A stretch of 39,992 bases of DNA, from IMG/VR virus record IMGVR_UViG_3300025099_000050, positions 1 through 39,992 of that record; one strand, written 5' to 3'. The notes below the pieces were generated by a model. It was not told the origin of the DNA and ran no database searches. It saw nothing but the letters and a program-made list of their open reading frames with translations. Source of the DNA: a virus. This document shows positions 30,171 to 39,319 of the stretch, in pieces (position 1 is the stretch's first letter; the number at the start of each line of letters is the position of its first letter). The translations under genes were made by a program, and so were the position numbers.

Positions 30171-32305
30171 TTATTAATAAAGCAGCTTTTTTACTTAAAG
30201 AAATACCTCAGTTCCATCCAGCTAGTGAGGAATACTTGCTATTCTGGAGAGAGGAGAAAAAGAGGTGTATCGAGGGTTACTGGGTAGGCGGAGTATGGAT
30301 GCCAGGTAACCTTTATTTTTATGTAAACTATTGGACAATCCTTTTAAATAAAACTACACACTCTAAAACTAAAACTCCAGGTAAACCTTTTCTTAGAGAT
30401 CTTGAGTGGGAATTCTTTTACAATTGGTGTGAAGCCAGGGGATTCTCTGGATTTGAAGATGATAAAGAATTCACTGCTAATAGAGAATATATAGAAAAAG
30501 GGGTAGATCCTAATGGGAGAAAGTATATTCCCGCAGCAGAGTATATGCGTAGGACACATAAAAAGAACTTAGGCAGGCCATTATGGGAAAATGAAGCTAA
30601 AAACTTTATGATGATGGGAAGCCGTGGATTCGGTAAATCATACTCTGTTGCAGGTGGAGTTATCGGACATGAATTTGTATTTGACGGTATGAAAGCATAT
30701 AATCCAGAATACATAGGTAATCCACCATCTACAGAAATTGTAGCAGGAGCAGGGGATGCTAAGTACTCTGGAGATATATTAAAAAAGACACAATTTGGAT
30801 TGGATAATTTACCTGGAGGAATTGAGATTGGGAATAAGTTTTTTCCTTCACCTTTCTCTAAACAATACGGGGGAAGTTGGTACTCTGGTAAAGAGGTTAT
30901 TGCAGAGTATAAAAAGAAATTAGGTGGTACCTGGAAAGTAATGGGTAGTAAGTCTAAGATTAAACATCGTACATTTAAAGACAACCCTTTTGCTGCCAAT
31001 GGTACTCGTCCCGCTGTAATGGTGATGGAGGAGATTGGTATGTTTAATAATCTTAAAGCATCCCATGAAGCCTCTGTAGAATGTATGAAAAACGGGGCTT
31101 ACAAATTCGGAAGCTGTATGTATTTAGGTACAGGGGGTGATATGGAAGGTGGAGGTACTGTAGATGCTAGAGATATGTTCTACAACCCTGATGTTTACGA
31201 TATGATCTCGTTTAACGATGAGTGGGAAGAAAAAGGAAAGATCTCTTATTTTGTACCTGCTTATAGAGGATTGAATCAGTTTAAAGATGAAAACGGAAAT
31301 ACAAATGAAGCTCCTGCTAAAGAATATTTAGATGAGTTTAGAGAGAAATTAAAGAAAAGTAAAAATTCTAGAAGTGCTTTAGATGCAGAACTTCAGAATA
31401 GACCACTTGTTCCCTCTGAAGTATTCCTTACACGTACAGGTAACTTATTTCCTGTAGCAGATTTACTTGTAAGATTAGCAGAGTTAGAAGCCTCTAATAA
31501 AGAAAGAAACCACGATTACATAGGAGATCTTTATGTAGATTCCACCACTAATAAAATAAAATGGAAGCCAAACGCTAAGTTATCTCCTATTGTAGAGTTT
31601 CCTTTAAGAGGTAGTGATGAATTAGCAGGGTGTGTAGTTATATACGAAATGCCTTACGAAGATTCAGAGGGAAACATCCCATACGGCATGTATCTTGCAG
31701 GTACAGATCCTTATGACCATGACGATTCTACAACATCTTCATTAGGATCAACTATTATTTTAAATAAGCTTACAAATAGAATTGTAGCAGAATACACAGG
31801 AAGACCAGAAACTGCTAATCAATACTATGAGAAAGTAAGACGATTACTACATTTCTACAACGCTAAATGTTTATACGAGAACGAGCGTAAAGGTATGTAC
31901 CAGTATTTGGAGTTTAAAAATCAAACTTATCTTCTCTTAGATCAGCCTGAGATCATAAAAGATGTTGTTCAAAATAGTAGAGTAAATAGAGGTAAGGGTA
32001 TGCATATGTCTAAACCTTTAAAAGACTATGGAGAAGAGCTTATTAAGATGTGGCTATTAGAGGAATACGAAGCTGAAGAAGGCTTGCTAAATCTACATAA
32101 GATTAGAAGCATTCCTTTACTTAAAGAGCTCATAGCTTATAATGATATAGGAAACTTTGATAGGGTTATGGCATTTATGATGGTTGTATACCATTTACAA
32201 GAAGTTAGAAAAATGAAAGTAGATAAAGAAAAGAAAATTACTACTATATACGATCAAGAATTTTGGAATAAACCTTTATTTACTAGAAAAAGAAAACAGT
32301 TTTAG
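30167..32305 (+). CDS. Terminase large subunit (DNA packaging ATPase/nuclease)
   Basis: A 712-residue TerL. The N-terminal ATPase has MMMGSRGFGKSYSVAGG (Walker A, about 151-158) and PAVMVMEEIGMF (Walker B with catalytic Glu, about 284-295). The C-terminal nuclease (RNase H-like) has MYLAGTDPYDHDDSTTSS (about 509-526; acidic cluster), AKCLYENERKGMYQYLEFK and FDRVMAFMMVVYHL near the end. It is large for a TerL but normal for the crAss-like type. It translocates DNA into the capsid and cuts it. Followed by a promoter and two decoration-like genes. Confidence 0.9.
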   Translation: MIINKAAFLLKEIPQFHPASEEYLLFWREEKKRCIEGYWVGGVWMPGNLYFYVNYWTILLNKTTHSKTKTPGKPFLRDLEWEFFYNWCEARGFSGFEDDKEFTANREYIEKGVDPNGRKYIPAAEYMRRTHKKNLGRPLWENEAKNFMMMGSRGFGKSYSVAGGVIGHEFVFDGMKAYNPEYIGNPPSTEIVAGAGDAKYSGDILKKTQFGLDNLPGGIEIGNKFFPSPFSKQYGGSWYSGKEVIAEYKKKLGGTWKVMGSKSKIKHRTFKDNPFAANGTRPAVMVMEEIGMFNNLKASHEASVECMKNGAYKFGSCMYLGTGGDMEGGGTVDARDMFYNPDVYDMISFNDEWEEKGKISYFVPAYRGLNQFKDENGNTNEAPAKEYLDEFREKLKKSKNSRSALDAELQNRPLVPSEVFLTRTGNLFPVADLLVRLAELEASNKERNHDYIGDLYVDSTTNKIKWKPNAKLSPIVEFPLRGSDELAGCVVIYEMPYEDSEGNIPYGMYLAGTDPYDHDDSTTSSLGSTIILNKLTNRIVAEYTGRPETANQYYEKVRRLLHFYNAKCLYENERKGMYQYLEFKNQTYLLLDQPEIIKDVVQNSRVNRGKGMHMSKPLKDYGEELIKMWLLEEYEAEEGLLNLHKIRSIPLLKELIAYNDIGNFDRVMAFMMVVYHLQEVRKMKVDKEKKITTIYDQEFWNKPLFTRKRKQF

Positions 32306-32378
32306 CTATAAACGTTAAAACTTAAAATATAATTTAGCACATTATTATTTGGACGGAATAATTAAATGTCTATTTTTG
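32300..32378 (+). promoter_or_regulatory. Duplicated late promoter module, copy 1
   Basis: TTTTAGCTATA (32300-32310), then TTTG (32348-32351), a 19-base spacer and TATTTTTG (32371-32378). The same three elements with the same spacings occur at 35700-35778. The -33 TTTG and -7 TAnnTTTG fit the Bacteroidetes promoter consensus. Transcription would start near 32385, before the gene at 32414. Confidence 0.7.
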
Positions 32379-32413
32379 TTCTTTAATTCGCGAATTTTAA
32401 AAAAAATATAAAT

Positions 32414-32845
32414 ATGGCAACAGTAAATGTAACGCTGTCTCTTTCTAGTACTGATTTGTTTGCAAAGCAAAGTCTTAGTTTCACAGAGACAGATTCACTT
32501 TCTCCTGCAGGAGACACTCAAGTGATGGGACGAATAATATTATCAGGGGCAGGAACAACAGACGCTTTAACTTTAGGTACGGGAACAGATATCCGTCCTT
32601 TAGCAGGTACGGATGATAGAGCTTACTTATTTTTACATAACCTAAGTGTAACTACTGGTGAATATGTAAAAGTAAGATTAAGAGCAGCTGCAGCTACTGC
32701 AGGAACTACAGGAGACTGGTTTTGTGTACTAGGGCCTGGAGAATTTGCATTTATACCTATTTCAGATATGCAAAGTGTAGATCTTGATCCTGCAGCAGGA
32801 AATCCTGTTGTAGAGTTTCTATTGATGGAAAAAGCATTAGGATAA
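32414..32845 (+). CDS. Small beta-rich virion protein, decoration-like
   Basis: A 143-residue Ser/Thr/Ala-rich protein, probably beta-sandwich. The central part has AYLFLHNLSVTTGEYVKVRL, and near the end FCVLGPGEFAFIPISDMQSV, followed by NPVVEFLLMEK. The next gene (32864) repeats this plan: AYVYAKNL, LSPGEFLFYPSAD and NPLCEYLLLEVD. The two are therefore probable tandem paralogues. Location between terminase and portal suggests a capsid decoration or head-fibre protein. Has its own promoter (32300). Confidence 0.72.
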   Translation: MATVNVTLSLSSTDLFAKQSLSFTETDSLSPAGDTQVMGRIILSGAGTTDALTLGTGTDIRPLAGTDDRAYLFLHNLSVTTGEYVKVRLRAAAATAGTTGDWFCVLGPGEFAFIPISDMQSVDLDPAAGNPVVEFLLMEKALG

Positions 32846-32863
32846 TATTTAATACGTAAAGAC

Positions 32864-33253
32864 ATGGCAAACGCAACTTTAAAGACAACTTTTAGTATAA
32901 GCAGTACAGATTTATTTGATACTATTAATTTATCAAAAACTGTAACAGATACTTTAACAATAGATGGTGATAACCGTCAAGGTTTAACCACTGTTAAAAC
33001 ATCTACATCATATTTAGATATGACTGTAGAAGCTTTATCAGGCTCAACAGGTGGAGGAAAGAAAGCATACGTATATGCTAAAAATCTTGACTCTACAGAT
33101 GATTTAATTTTTGCAGATGACGGAGATCAAATTTTCGCAAGACTTTCTCCAGGTGAATTCTTATTTTACCCTTCTGCAGATAACACTAAAGTACAGGTAA
33201 AATCATCTGCTAATAATCCTCTTTGTGAGTATTTACTATTAGAAGTAGACTAA
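32864..33253 (+). CDS. Small beta-rich virion protein, decoration-like paralogue
   Basis: A 129-residue protein beginning MANATLKTTFSISSTDLFDT, matching the SSTDLFAKQS start of the preceding protein, and ending NPLCEYLLLEVD. The shared STDLF, PGEF and NP..EYLLxE elements show common ancestry with the gene at 32414, and more distantly the gene at 5225. It starts 19 bases after its neighbour and 10 bases before the portal gene. Likely decoration or head accessory protein. Confidence 0.72.
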   Translation: MANATLKTTFSISSTDLFDTINLSKTVTDTLTIDGDNRQGLTTVKTSTSYLDMTVEALSGSTGGGKKAYVYAKNLDSTDDLIFADDGDQIFARLSPGEFLFYPSADNTKVQVKSSANNPLCEYLLLEVD

Positions 33254-33262
33254 AACTAATTT

Positions 33263-35677
33263 ATGGCTCACGTAGATTTTCCTAGACAAAAACTGAGTCG
33301 AAGGAATAAGACTCAGAAGTGGGGAGAGCAATGTATAGAATCTGCATTAGGCTTAATTGGATTATATGATCATACAAGACGTAGTTCTCGTTTCAAAAAG
33401 AAGCGGAACTATGATTTGTATAATGGTAAATTTGATAAGAAGGATCTGGAATATGTTACAGATCCTTTAGGCTTAGGTGGATCTGCAGAGCTTCCTGCAA
33501 CTCTTCAATATTATGATATTGTATCTCCTATTTTTAACCTTCTTTTTGGAGAAGAGTCTAAACGTAAGTTTAGTTATGTAGTACGTGCTATAAATGAAGG
33601 TACTATAACAGAAAAAGAAGAGCAGATGAAAAAATCTGTTGTTGAAATGTTTTCAGGACTTATTCAACAACACAGGCAAGCTGCTGCCCAGCAAATGGGA
33701 GAGCCTATGGATCAGCAGCAAGCCGCAGAAATGCAACAAGCTATTGAGGCTAGTATTCCAGAACATTTAAAAAGATTACAAAAATATTTTGATTACGATT
33801 TTCAAGATATGGCAGAATCTTCTGCTTATAAAGTTCTACAGTATTTAGAAAGAGATCTAAATTTAGAAACTGTATTTCAAAAAGGGTGGGAAGACGCTCT
33901 TATAGCAGGAGAAGAAATATATAGTGTAGAGCAAGTAGCTCAAGAGCCAAACACTAGAAGAGTTAATCCTTTAGAGTTTTATTGTTTATTACCTCATAAT
34001 TCTGACTACGTAGATGATGCAGATATTATTGTTGAAGACACTTGGATGTCTGTTAATACTGTTATCGATAATTATTATGAAGACCTCACTCCTAAACAAA
34101 TAGATGATCTAGAAAAAGAACACGGAAATAGAGGATCTATACAAAGCGATAGTTTATTAAACTATCCTACTCAAGAAAAATTATTTATTGAGAATAGAGA
34201 AGGAGAGGCAACATCTGATGTGTATAACTACTTTGACCAAGATGGTAATATTAGAGTTACTAAAGTAGTTTGGAAGTCAATGAAGAAAATAGGTACATTA
34301 ACTTTTATAGATGAATTGGGAATGCCTCAAGAAACTATAGTTAATGAATCTTACAAAGTTAATGAAGAAAATGGTGAATCCATAGAATGGATGTGGATTA
34401 ATGAGTATTGGGAAGGATTGAAATTAGGAGAAAATATTTATTTAAATATTAGACCTAAAAATCAACAGTTCCGAAGAATGGATAATTTATCTGTTTGTAA
34501 GTCTGGATATGTTGGTACAATCTATAATGCAAACAACTCGCAGTCAGTTTCTCTTATGGACAGATTAGTTCCTTGGATTTATATGTATATCACATTATGG
34601 TATAGATTAGAACTAGCTATTGCAGCTAACCAAGGGAAAATTGCTCTTATTGACTTATCACTAATTCCCGATGGATGGGAAGTAGAAAAGTGGATGTACT
34701 ACGCTCAATCAATGAAGTTCGGATTTGTGGACTCATTTAATGAAGGTAAAAAAGGACAATCTACTGGTAAATTAGCAGGTAATATATCTACTCAAAACAA
34801 AGTAATAGATATGGAAACTGGTAATTATATCCAACAACACATACAATTACTAGAGTTTACTGAACAAAAAATACAGCAATTATCAGGGGTGACGCCACAA
34901 AGAATGGGAGCAATATCTTCTTCTGAGCTTGTAGGAACCACAGAAAGATCAGTAACTCAATCTTCTCATATTACAGAAAAGTGGTATGAAGTTCATAATA
35001 ATACGAAAGTGCGAGTGCTTCAAACTTTACTAGATGTTTCGAAAGATGTATATGCTGGTAAGACAAAGAAGTTTCAATATGTTACAGATGATTTAGCTAC
35101 TGTAACATTTAATTTAATGGGAGATAAATTTAATGCGTCTGAGTACGGGATATTTGTTTCAAATTCTTCAAAAGATTTACAAGCTTTAGAAGCATTAAAG
35201 TCACTCACTCAAGCAGCACTTCAAAACGATAAAATGACAATATCTGATGTTATCGAAGTTTATAATTCAAGTTCAATTGCTGATATTAGAAATAAAATCA
35301 AAATTTCTGAAAAAGAATCTCAGCAAAGAGAACAGCAAATGCAAGAACAGCAAATGCAGATGCAACAACAACAAATGCAAATGCAGCAACAAGAAAAAGA
35401 AATGCAAATGCAACTCGACATCGAAAAAGAGAATAGAGAAGATGCTCGGAATACTGAGGATAACAGAACGAAGCTGGAGATAGCTCAAATGAATCTATCA
35501 AGTAAGATGCAAGATTCTACGGTAGATACAGATGATAACGATAATGGTATAAGAGATACTATAGATGTTGCAAAGCTAGATATAGAGCGCGCTAAACTAG
35601 AAGAAACTAAGCGTAAAAATAAAGCAGACGAATCAATAAAACGAGAACAATTAAGAAAAAAGCCAACTTCTAAATAA
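33263..35677 (+). CDS. Portal protein
   Basis: An 804-residue protein placed between terminase and scaffold/capsid genes, as expected for a portal. The N-terminus is basic (RQKLSRRNKTQKWGEQCIES), a central core has YVDDADIIVEDTWMSVNTVI and LYWYRLEL-like helical segments, and LLEFTEQKIQQLSGVTPQRM resembles the portal clip/stem region. The last 110 residues include a Gln/Met-rich stretch (QQREQQMQEQQMQMQQQQMQ near 690-720) followed by a charged helix, likely the barrel domain. It would form the dodecameric entry ring. Assignment rests on position, size and domain character. Confidence 0.77.
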   Translation: MAHVDFPRQKLSRRNKTQKWGEQCIESALGLIGLYDHTRRSSRFKKKRNYDLYNGKFDKKDLEYVTDPLGLGGSAELPATLQYYDIVSPIFNLLFGEESKRKFSYVVRAINEGTITEKEEQMKKSVVEMFSGLIQQHRQAAAQQMGEPMDQQQAAEMQQAIEASIPEHLKRLQKYFDYDFQDMAESSAYKVLQYLERDLNLETVFQKGWEDALIAGEEIYSVEQVAQEPNTRRVNPLEFYCLLPHNSDYVDDADIIVEDTWMSVNTVIDNYYEDLTPKQIDDLEKEHGNRGSIQSDSLLNYPTQEKLFIENREGEATSDVYNYFDQDGNIRVTKVVWKSMKKIGTLTFIDELGMPQETIVNESYKVNEENGESIEWMWINEYWEGLKLGENIYLNIRPKNQQFRRMDNLSVCKSGYVGTIYNANNSQSVSLMDRLVPWIYMYITLWYRLELAIAANQGKIALIDLSLIPDGWEVEKWMYYAQSMKFGFVDSFNEGKKGQSTGKLAGNISTQNKVIDMETGNYIQQHIQLLEFTEQKIQQLSGVTPQRMGAISSSELVGTTERSVTQSSHITEKWYEVHNNTKVRVLQTLLDVSKDVYAGKTKKFQYVTDDLATVTFNLMGDKFNASEYGIFVSNSSKDLQALEALKSLTQAALQNDKMTISDVIEVYNSSSIADIRNKIKISEKESQQREQQMQEQQMQMQQQQMQMQQQEKEMQMQLDIEKENREDARNTEDNRTKLEIAQMNLSSKMQDSTVDTDDNDNGIRDTIDVAKLDIERAKLEETKRKNKADESIKREQLRKKPTSK

Positions 35678-35699
35678 ATATATAATCTTATAAATTATA

Positions 35700-35778
35700 T
35701 TTTAGCTATAGAAGCGCTGGTTTAATTGATTCAGACTGTATTTTAAATTTGTAAATAAATATTAAGTTTTTATTTTTG
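35700..35778 (+). promoter_or_regulatory. Duplicated late promoter module, copy 2
   Basis: TTTTAGCTATA (35700-35710), TTTG (35748-35751), a 19-base spacer and TATTTTTG (35771-35778), the same layout as 32300-32378. Downstream, AATTTTAA also recurs at a similar position (32393 and 35793). It precedes the scaffold-like gene at 35803 and probably drives scaffold and major capsid protein. Confidence 0.7.
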
Positions 35779-35802
35779 TTGACTGTTAACTAAATTTTAA
35801 TT

Positions 35803-36942
35803 ATGGCAATAGGCGAGAATCCATTAGAAGGATTAGATTTGAGTGTTTTGGACAGTGTTAGTCCAGAGCCTCAAGAGAAGGAGAATGCTAAGACAGAAGA
35901 AGACCCAGGTATATTTAACCCAGAGTTAAAAATACAAGAGGTTGATGAGCTACCTGAAAACGAGGTGGTAGAAGTAAAAGAAAATGAGCCCGAACTCAAA
36001 GCAGATAAAGAAGAAGAAGCTACTGAAGAAGATCCGCAGGAACAAGTGGAAGAAACATCTGAAGTTAGCGATTCAGAAGAAGAAGTCGAAGAAGACTCAA
36101 AACCTTTATTTGTGTTTGCTTCGTTGCAAAGAGATGCTGGGCTTATAGATTTTAAAGATGAAGAGTTTGAAGACTCTGAAGATTGGCTTATGAGCCAAGT
36201 AGAGAAATCAGTGGGTAATAAGATTTCTGAATATAAAGAAAATATGCCCCCTGAAATTAGATATTTATTAGAGAACTATGAGGAAGGAGTTCCTTTACAG
36301 AATCTATTAGAAATGTCTAGTCAAGAGCAAACTTATGAAGCTCTTAGTGAAGCTAATATTGAAAAAGATGCAAGTCTTCAAAAAGCTCTCGTTAAAGATC
36401 TTCTTGCAAGATCGGGATGGTCTCAAGAAAGAATAGCGAAGAAGATAGAGAGATACGAAGATTCTGGAGTTCTGCTAGAAGAAGCGCAGGATGCTTTAGC
36501 TTCATTGAAAGATATTCAAAAAGCAGAAAAAGAAAATTATGTGGAGCAGCAAAAGCAAGAACAAAAGCAAAGAGCTGAAGCACATAAACAATGGTTAGAA
36601 GATCTTAATGATCACATTGGAAAAAAAGAAGAAATTTTACCTGGATTTAAATTGTCTCCTAAAGATAAAGAGCAATTATATAAAGGTATAACTAAATTAG
36701 ACAAGAGTGGAAAAAATGAAATCATGAGAATGAGAGAAAAAGATCCTGAGTTTGATTTAAAAATAGCATATTTAGCGACAGTCCTTAAGTGGGATTTTTC
36801 AGCGTTTGAACGTCAGTCAACAACTAAATCAACAAGGAAGTTGGCAGACGCGATTAAGAGTACGAAAAAAACTGGTTCCAGACCAAGTAGAGGTACCTCA
36901 AAAAATGTTGACTTTGACACTATGAGAAAATCTCTACGATAG
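35803..36942 (+). CDS. Putative scaffold protein
   Basis: A 379-residue protein with a very acidic first third (runs such as VKENEPELKADKEEEATEED and SDSEEEVEEDSK), then helical charged regions (ENYVEQQKQEQKQRAEAHKQ, about 245-265) and a basic tail (RKLADAIKSTKKTGSRPSRG). Acidic, helical proteins with a basic C-terminus directly before the major capsid gene are typical scaffolds, which shape the procapsid and are removed on packaging. There is no protease motif. Promoter module copy 2 lies 25 bases upstream. Confidence 0.72.
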   Translation: MAIGENPLEGLDLSVLDSVSPEPQEKENAKTEEDPGIFNPELKIQEVDELPENEVVEVKENEPELKADKEEEATEEDPQEQVEETSEVSDSEEEVEEDSKPLFVFASLQRDAGLIDFKDEEFEDSEDWLMSQVEKSVGNKISEYKENMPPEIRYLLENYEEGVPLQNLLEMSSQEQTYEALSEANIEKDASLQKALVKDLLARSGWSQERIAKKIERYEDSGVLLEEAQDALASLKDIQKAEKENYVEQQKQEQKQRAEAHKQWLEDLNDHIGKKEEILPGFKLSPKDKEQLYKGITKLDKSGKNEIMRMREKDPEFDLKIAYLATVLKWDFSAFERQSTTKSTRKLADAIKSTKKTGSRPSRGTSKNVDFDTMRKSLR

Positions 36943-36988
36943 GAGCTATTTATTTATAAACAACAAGTAATAATTAAATTAATTAACA

Positions 36989-38428
36989 ATGGCAAACAAG
37001 ATTAGTTCATTACAAATGTACGCTCCTAAGAGTTGGTCTGGCCTTACGACAGAAAATCACTTAGGAAGTGTATTTGCCCAAGAACCTACATTAGTGTCTA
37101 ACATTATTAGTAGAGTTTTTGGATTAAACCAATATGCTGGTTTAGATTATTTTTTATCAATTGGCGGTGGCGAGCAAGAGCTTCCAGATGACAATGATTA
37201 CGAATGGCACCTAAAAGGTGACGACGAACGTGCGATTACTATTACAAATACTTTATCAGGAACTCCAGGTCAATACGGAGCTGAAATGTTAATTGAATTT
37301 GCAGAAAAGTATTTCGCTGTTACTGATAAACTAGTTTTAGATGATGGTGAAACTGCTGTACGTGTTATGCGTGAGCCTTACATGTCTGGTACTTCTTGGG
37401 TTTACCCTTGTGTGCTTATGGCAGCAGATGCTGATTCTTTTGTAGCTCCTTCATTATTAGCTGCAGGATCTAAAGCGAGTAAAGAATACTCTCCACAAGA
37501 AAGAACATTGAACAAGACTTATGGTGAAACAAGCTACAGCTCTCCGTTCAAAATGCGTAATGCAATGTCTTTCTTATCTAAGACTTACACTATTCCTGGA
37601 AACATGCACCAACGTCCGTTAGTGATTGAGATGTTAGATCCTAAGTCAAACAAGACTTCTAAGATCTGGACTCAATATGCTGAATGGGAGTTTATGTGTC
37701 AGTGGATGAAAGAAAAAGAGCGTATGCTTTGGTTCTCTAAATCTAACAAGCAGGCTAATGGTACTTATAATATGTACGGAGCAAATGGAACTCCAATTAT
37801 CGAAGGTGCAGGTTTACGTGAGCAAATCTCTCCATCGTACAAGTTCCACTATACAGACTTTACAATTGACTATTTAGAAGATGTATTATTGAACTTATCA
37901 ATTAACATCCTTCCAGAAGATCAACGTCACTTCGTAGCGTTTACAGGTGAGCGTGGTATGGTTCAATTCCACAGAGCGCTTGAAAATCACGCAGCTCGTT
38001 TCCAACCATTAGATTCTAAAAGAATTTCTGGTGAAGGACAAAACTTAGGATTCAAAGGTCAGTACAGAGAATTCATGGGCCCACAAGGGATCAAGTTTAC
38101 TTTAGTACACTTACCAATGTATGATAACGAAGTTCGTAACCGTGTTGCTCATCCAAAAGGTGGATACACTGAATCTTACCGTTACACTATCCTTAACATG
38201 GGTACTTCAGGTGGTGAGAAGAATATTCGTAGAGTATATCCTAAAGGACGTAAAGAATTAATGTGGCACGTAGCTGGTTCTACTTCTCCACTTGGTCCTA
38301 ACACTTCGTTCTCTAAAGGATCTGCTTCTGCAGTAGATGGTTATCAATTATTCGCTCAAGCTCAACAAGGTGTGCTTATTGCAAACCCAATGTCTTGTGC
38401 TGAATTGATTTACTCATCTGCAGTATAA
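36989..38428 (+). CDS. Major capsid protein
   Basis: A 479-residue protein following the scaffold-like gene, with composition and size of a HK97-fold crAss-like capsid protein: N-terminus LQMYAPKSWSGLTTENHLGS, a Gly-rich loop (FLSIGGGEQELPDDNDYEWH), long alpha/beta segments (LVIEMLDPKSNKTSKIWTQY) and a C-terminal GAxSPLGPNTSF-type stretch (AGSTSPLGPNTSFSKGSASA). Codon use is richer in C-ending codons than neighbours, consistent with strong expression. AATTAATTAAC lies just before the ATG. Assignment by position, size and family resemblance. Confidence 0.82.
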   Translation: MANKISSLQMYAPKSWSGLTTENHLGSVFAQEPTLVSNIISRVFGLNQYAGLDYFLSIGGGEQELPDDNDYEWHLKGDDERAITITNTLSGTPGQYGAEMLIEFAEKYFAVTDKLVLDDGETAVRVMREPYMSGTSWVYPCVLMAADADSFVAPSLLAAGSKASKEYSPQERTLNKTYGETSYSSPFKMRNAMSFLSKTYTIPGNMHQRPLVIEMLDPKSNKTSKIWTQYAEWEFMCQWMKEKERMLWFSKSNKQANGTYNMYGANGTPIIEGAGLREQISPSYKFHYTDFTIDYLEDVLLNLSINILPEDQRHFVAFTGERGMVQFHRALENHAARFQPLDSKRISGEGQNLGFKGQYREFMGPQGIKFTLVHLPMYDNEVRNRVAHPKGGYTESYRYTILNMGTSGGEKNIRRVYPKGRKELMWHVAGSTSPLGPNTSFSKGSASAVDGYQLFAQAQQGVLIANPMSCAELIYSSAV

Positions 38429-38457
38429 TAAATAAATTAATATAAACACGAAAGAAG

Positions 38458-39318
38458 ATGGCAAAGAAAGAAGCTGTAAAGACAGAGGCTAGACCTGCAG
38501 TGAAGAAGGAAAGTGTTGTTAATAATACACCAGATAAGGTTACTTTAAAACCTATTAAGAGAAATGGATGGCTACCCGACGATCATGACGGGGCCATCCG
38601 CTACTCTAAATGCTTTGAGCGTTTAACTGTTCAAGCAATGAAAGGTACTGGAGTTCTTAATACTGGATTGACTGAGGAAGACGAGAGACGTCTTGAAAAA
38701 AAGATGAATATGTCTACTGGAACATTATCCCGATATAATAAAGATTATTGGACAATGTTTAGAGTAGATGTTCCTAAAGAAGGAACAATTCTTGATCTTG
38801 CTTTCCCAGAAGATGAATTAAAATACTTAGTTTTAAAAGCTCATCAAAGAGTTGCAAACTCAGAAATGGAAAGATTTGATTCCCCATTTGCAGAGTATGT
38901 AATGACTTCAGAAGAGCAAGAAGCTAAAGTAGAAAATAAGAAATCTAAACTTAAGCGTAAGGCTTACAAAGTATTTAGTAATATGTCTACTACAGAAATG
39001 AAAGATGTTCTTAAAGTTATGGGTAAACGAGCTGGAGACGATGCGTCTGTAGATTTCGTTGAATCACAACTGGATAAAATCGTAACAGATGATCCACAGA
39101 ATTTCTTAACTACTGTGGAAGATCCAACATTTGCAATGAGAGCATTTATTGATGATTGTATATCAGCAAGAGTTCTTGTAAAGAATGGTACTAAATATCA
39201 ACTTCCTGGTGGAGATGTTGTAGGGTATGCACTTGAGCAAACGATTGAATACTTACAAAATCCTAGCAATCAGGAAGTGTATTTAGATTTAAAAGGTAAA
39301 CTCACTATAAGTAAGTAG
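38458..39318 (+). CDS. Virion protein after the capsid gene, 286 aa
   Basis: Not recognised as a family, but it directly follows the major capsid gene. The N-terminus is Lys-rich and flexible (MAKKEAVKTEARPAVKKESV), then RNGWLPDDHDGAIRYSKCFE and a predominantly helical remainder. In crAss-like phages a conserved structural protein occupies this place. It may be a head-tail connector or minor capsid protein. The TAG stop is one base before the next gene's ATG. Confidence 0.6.
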   Translation: MAKKEAVKTEARPAVKKESVVNNTPDKVTLKPIKRNGWLPDDHDGAIRYSKCFERLTVQAMKGTGVLNTGLTEEDERRLEKKMNMSTGTLSRYNKDYWTMFRVDVPKEGTILDLAFPEDELKYLVLKAHQRVANSEMERFDSPFAEYVMTSEEQEAKVENKKSKLKRKAYKVFSNMSTTEMKDVLKVMGKRAGDDASVDFVESQLDKIVTDDPQNFLTTVEDPTFAMRAFIDDCISARVLVKNGTKYQLPGGDVVGYALEQTIEYLQNPSNQEVYLDLKGKLTISK

Positions 39319-39319
39319 T

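Noticed and set aside
30418-30999. Minus-strand frame of 193 residues opposite the large terminase gene
   Set aside because: Antisense of a gene with complete terminase motifs; no supporting context.
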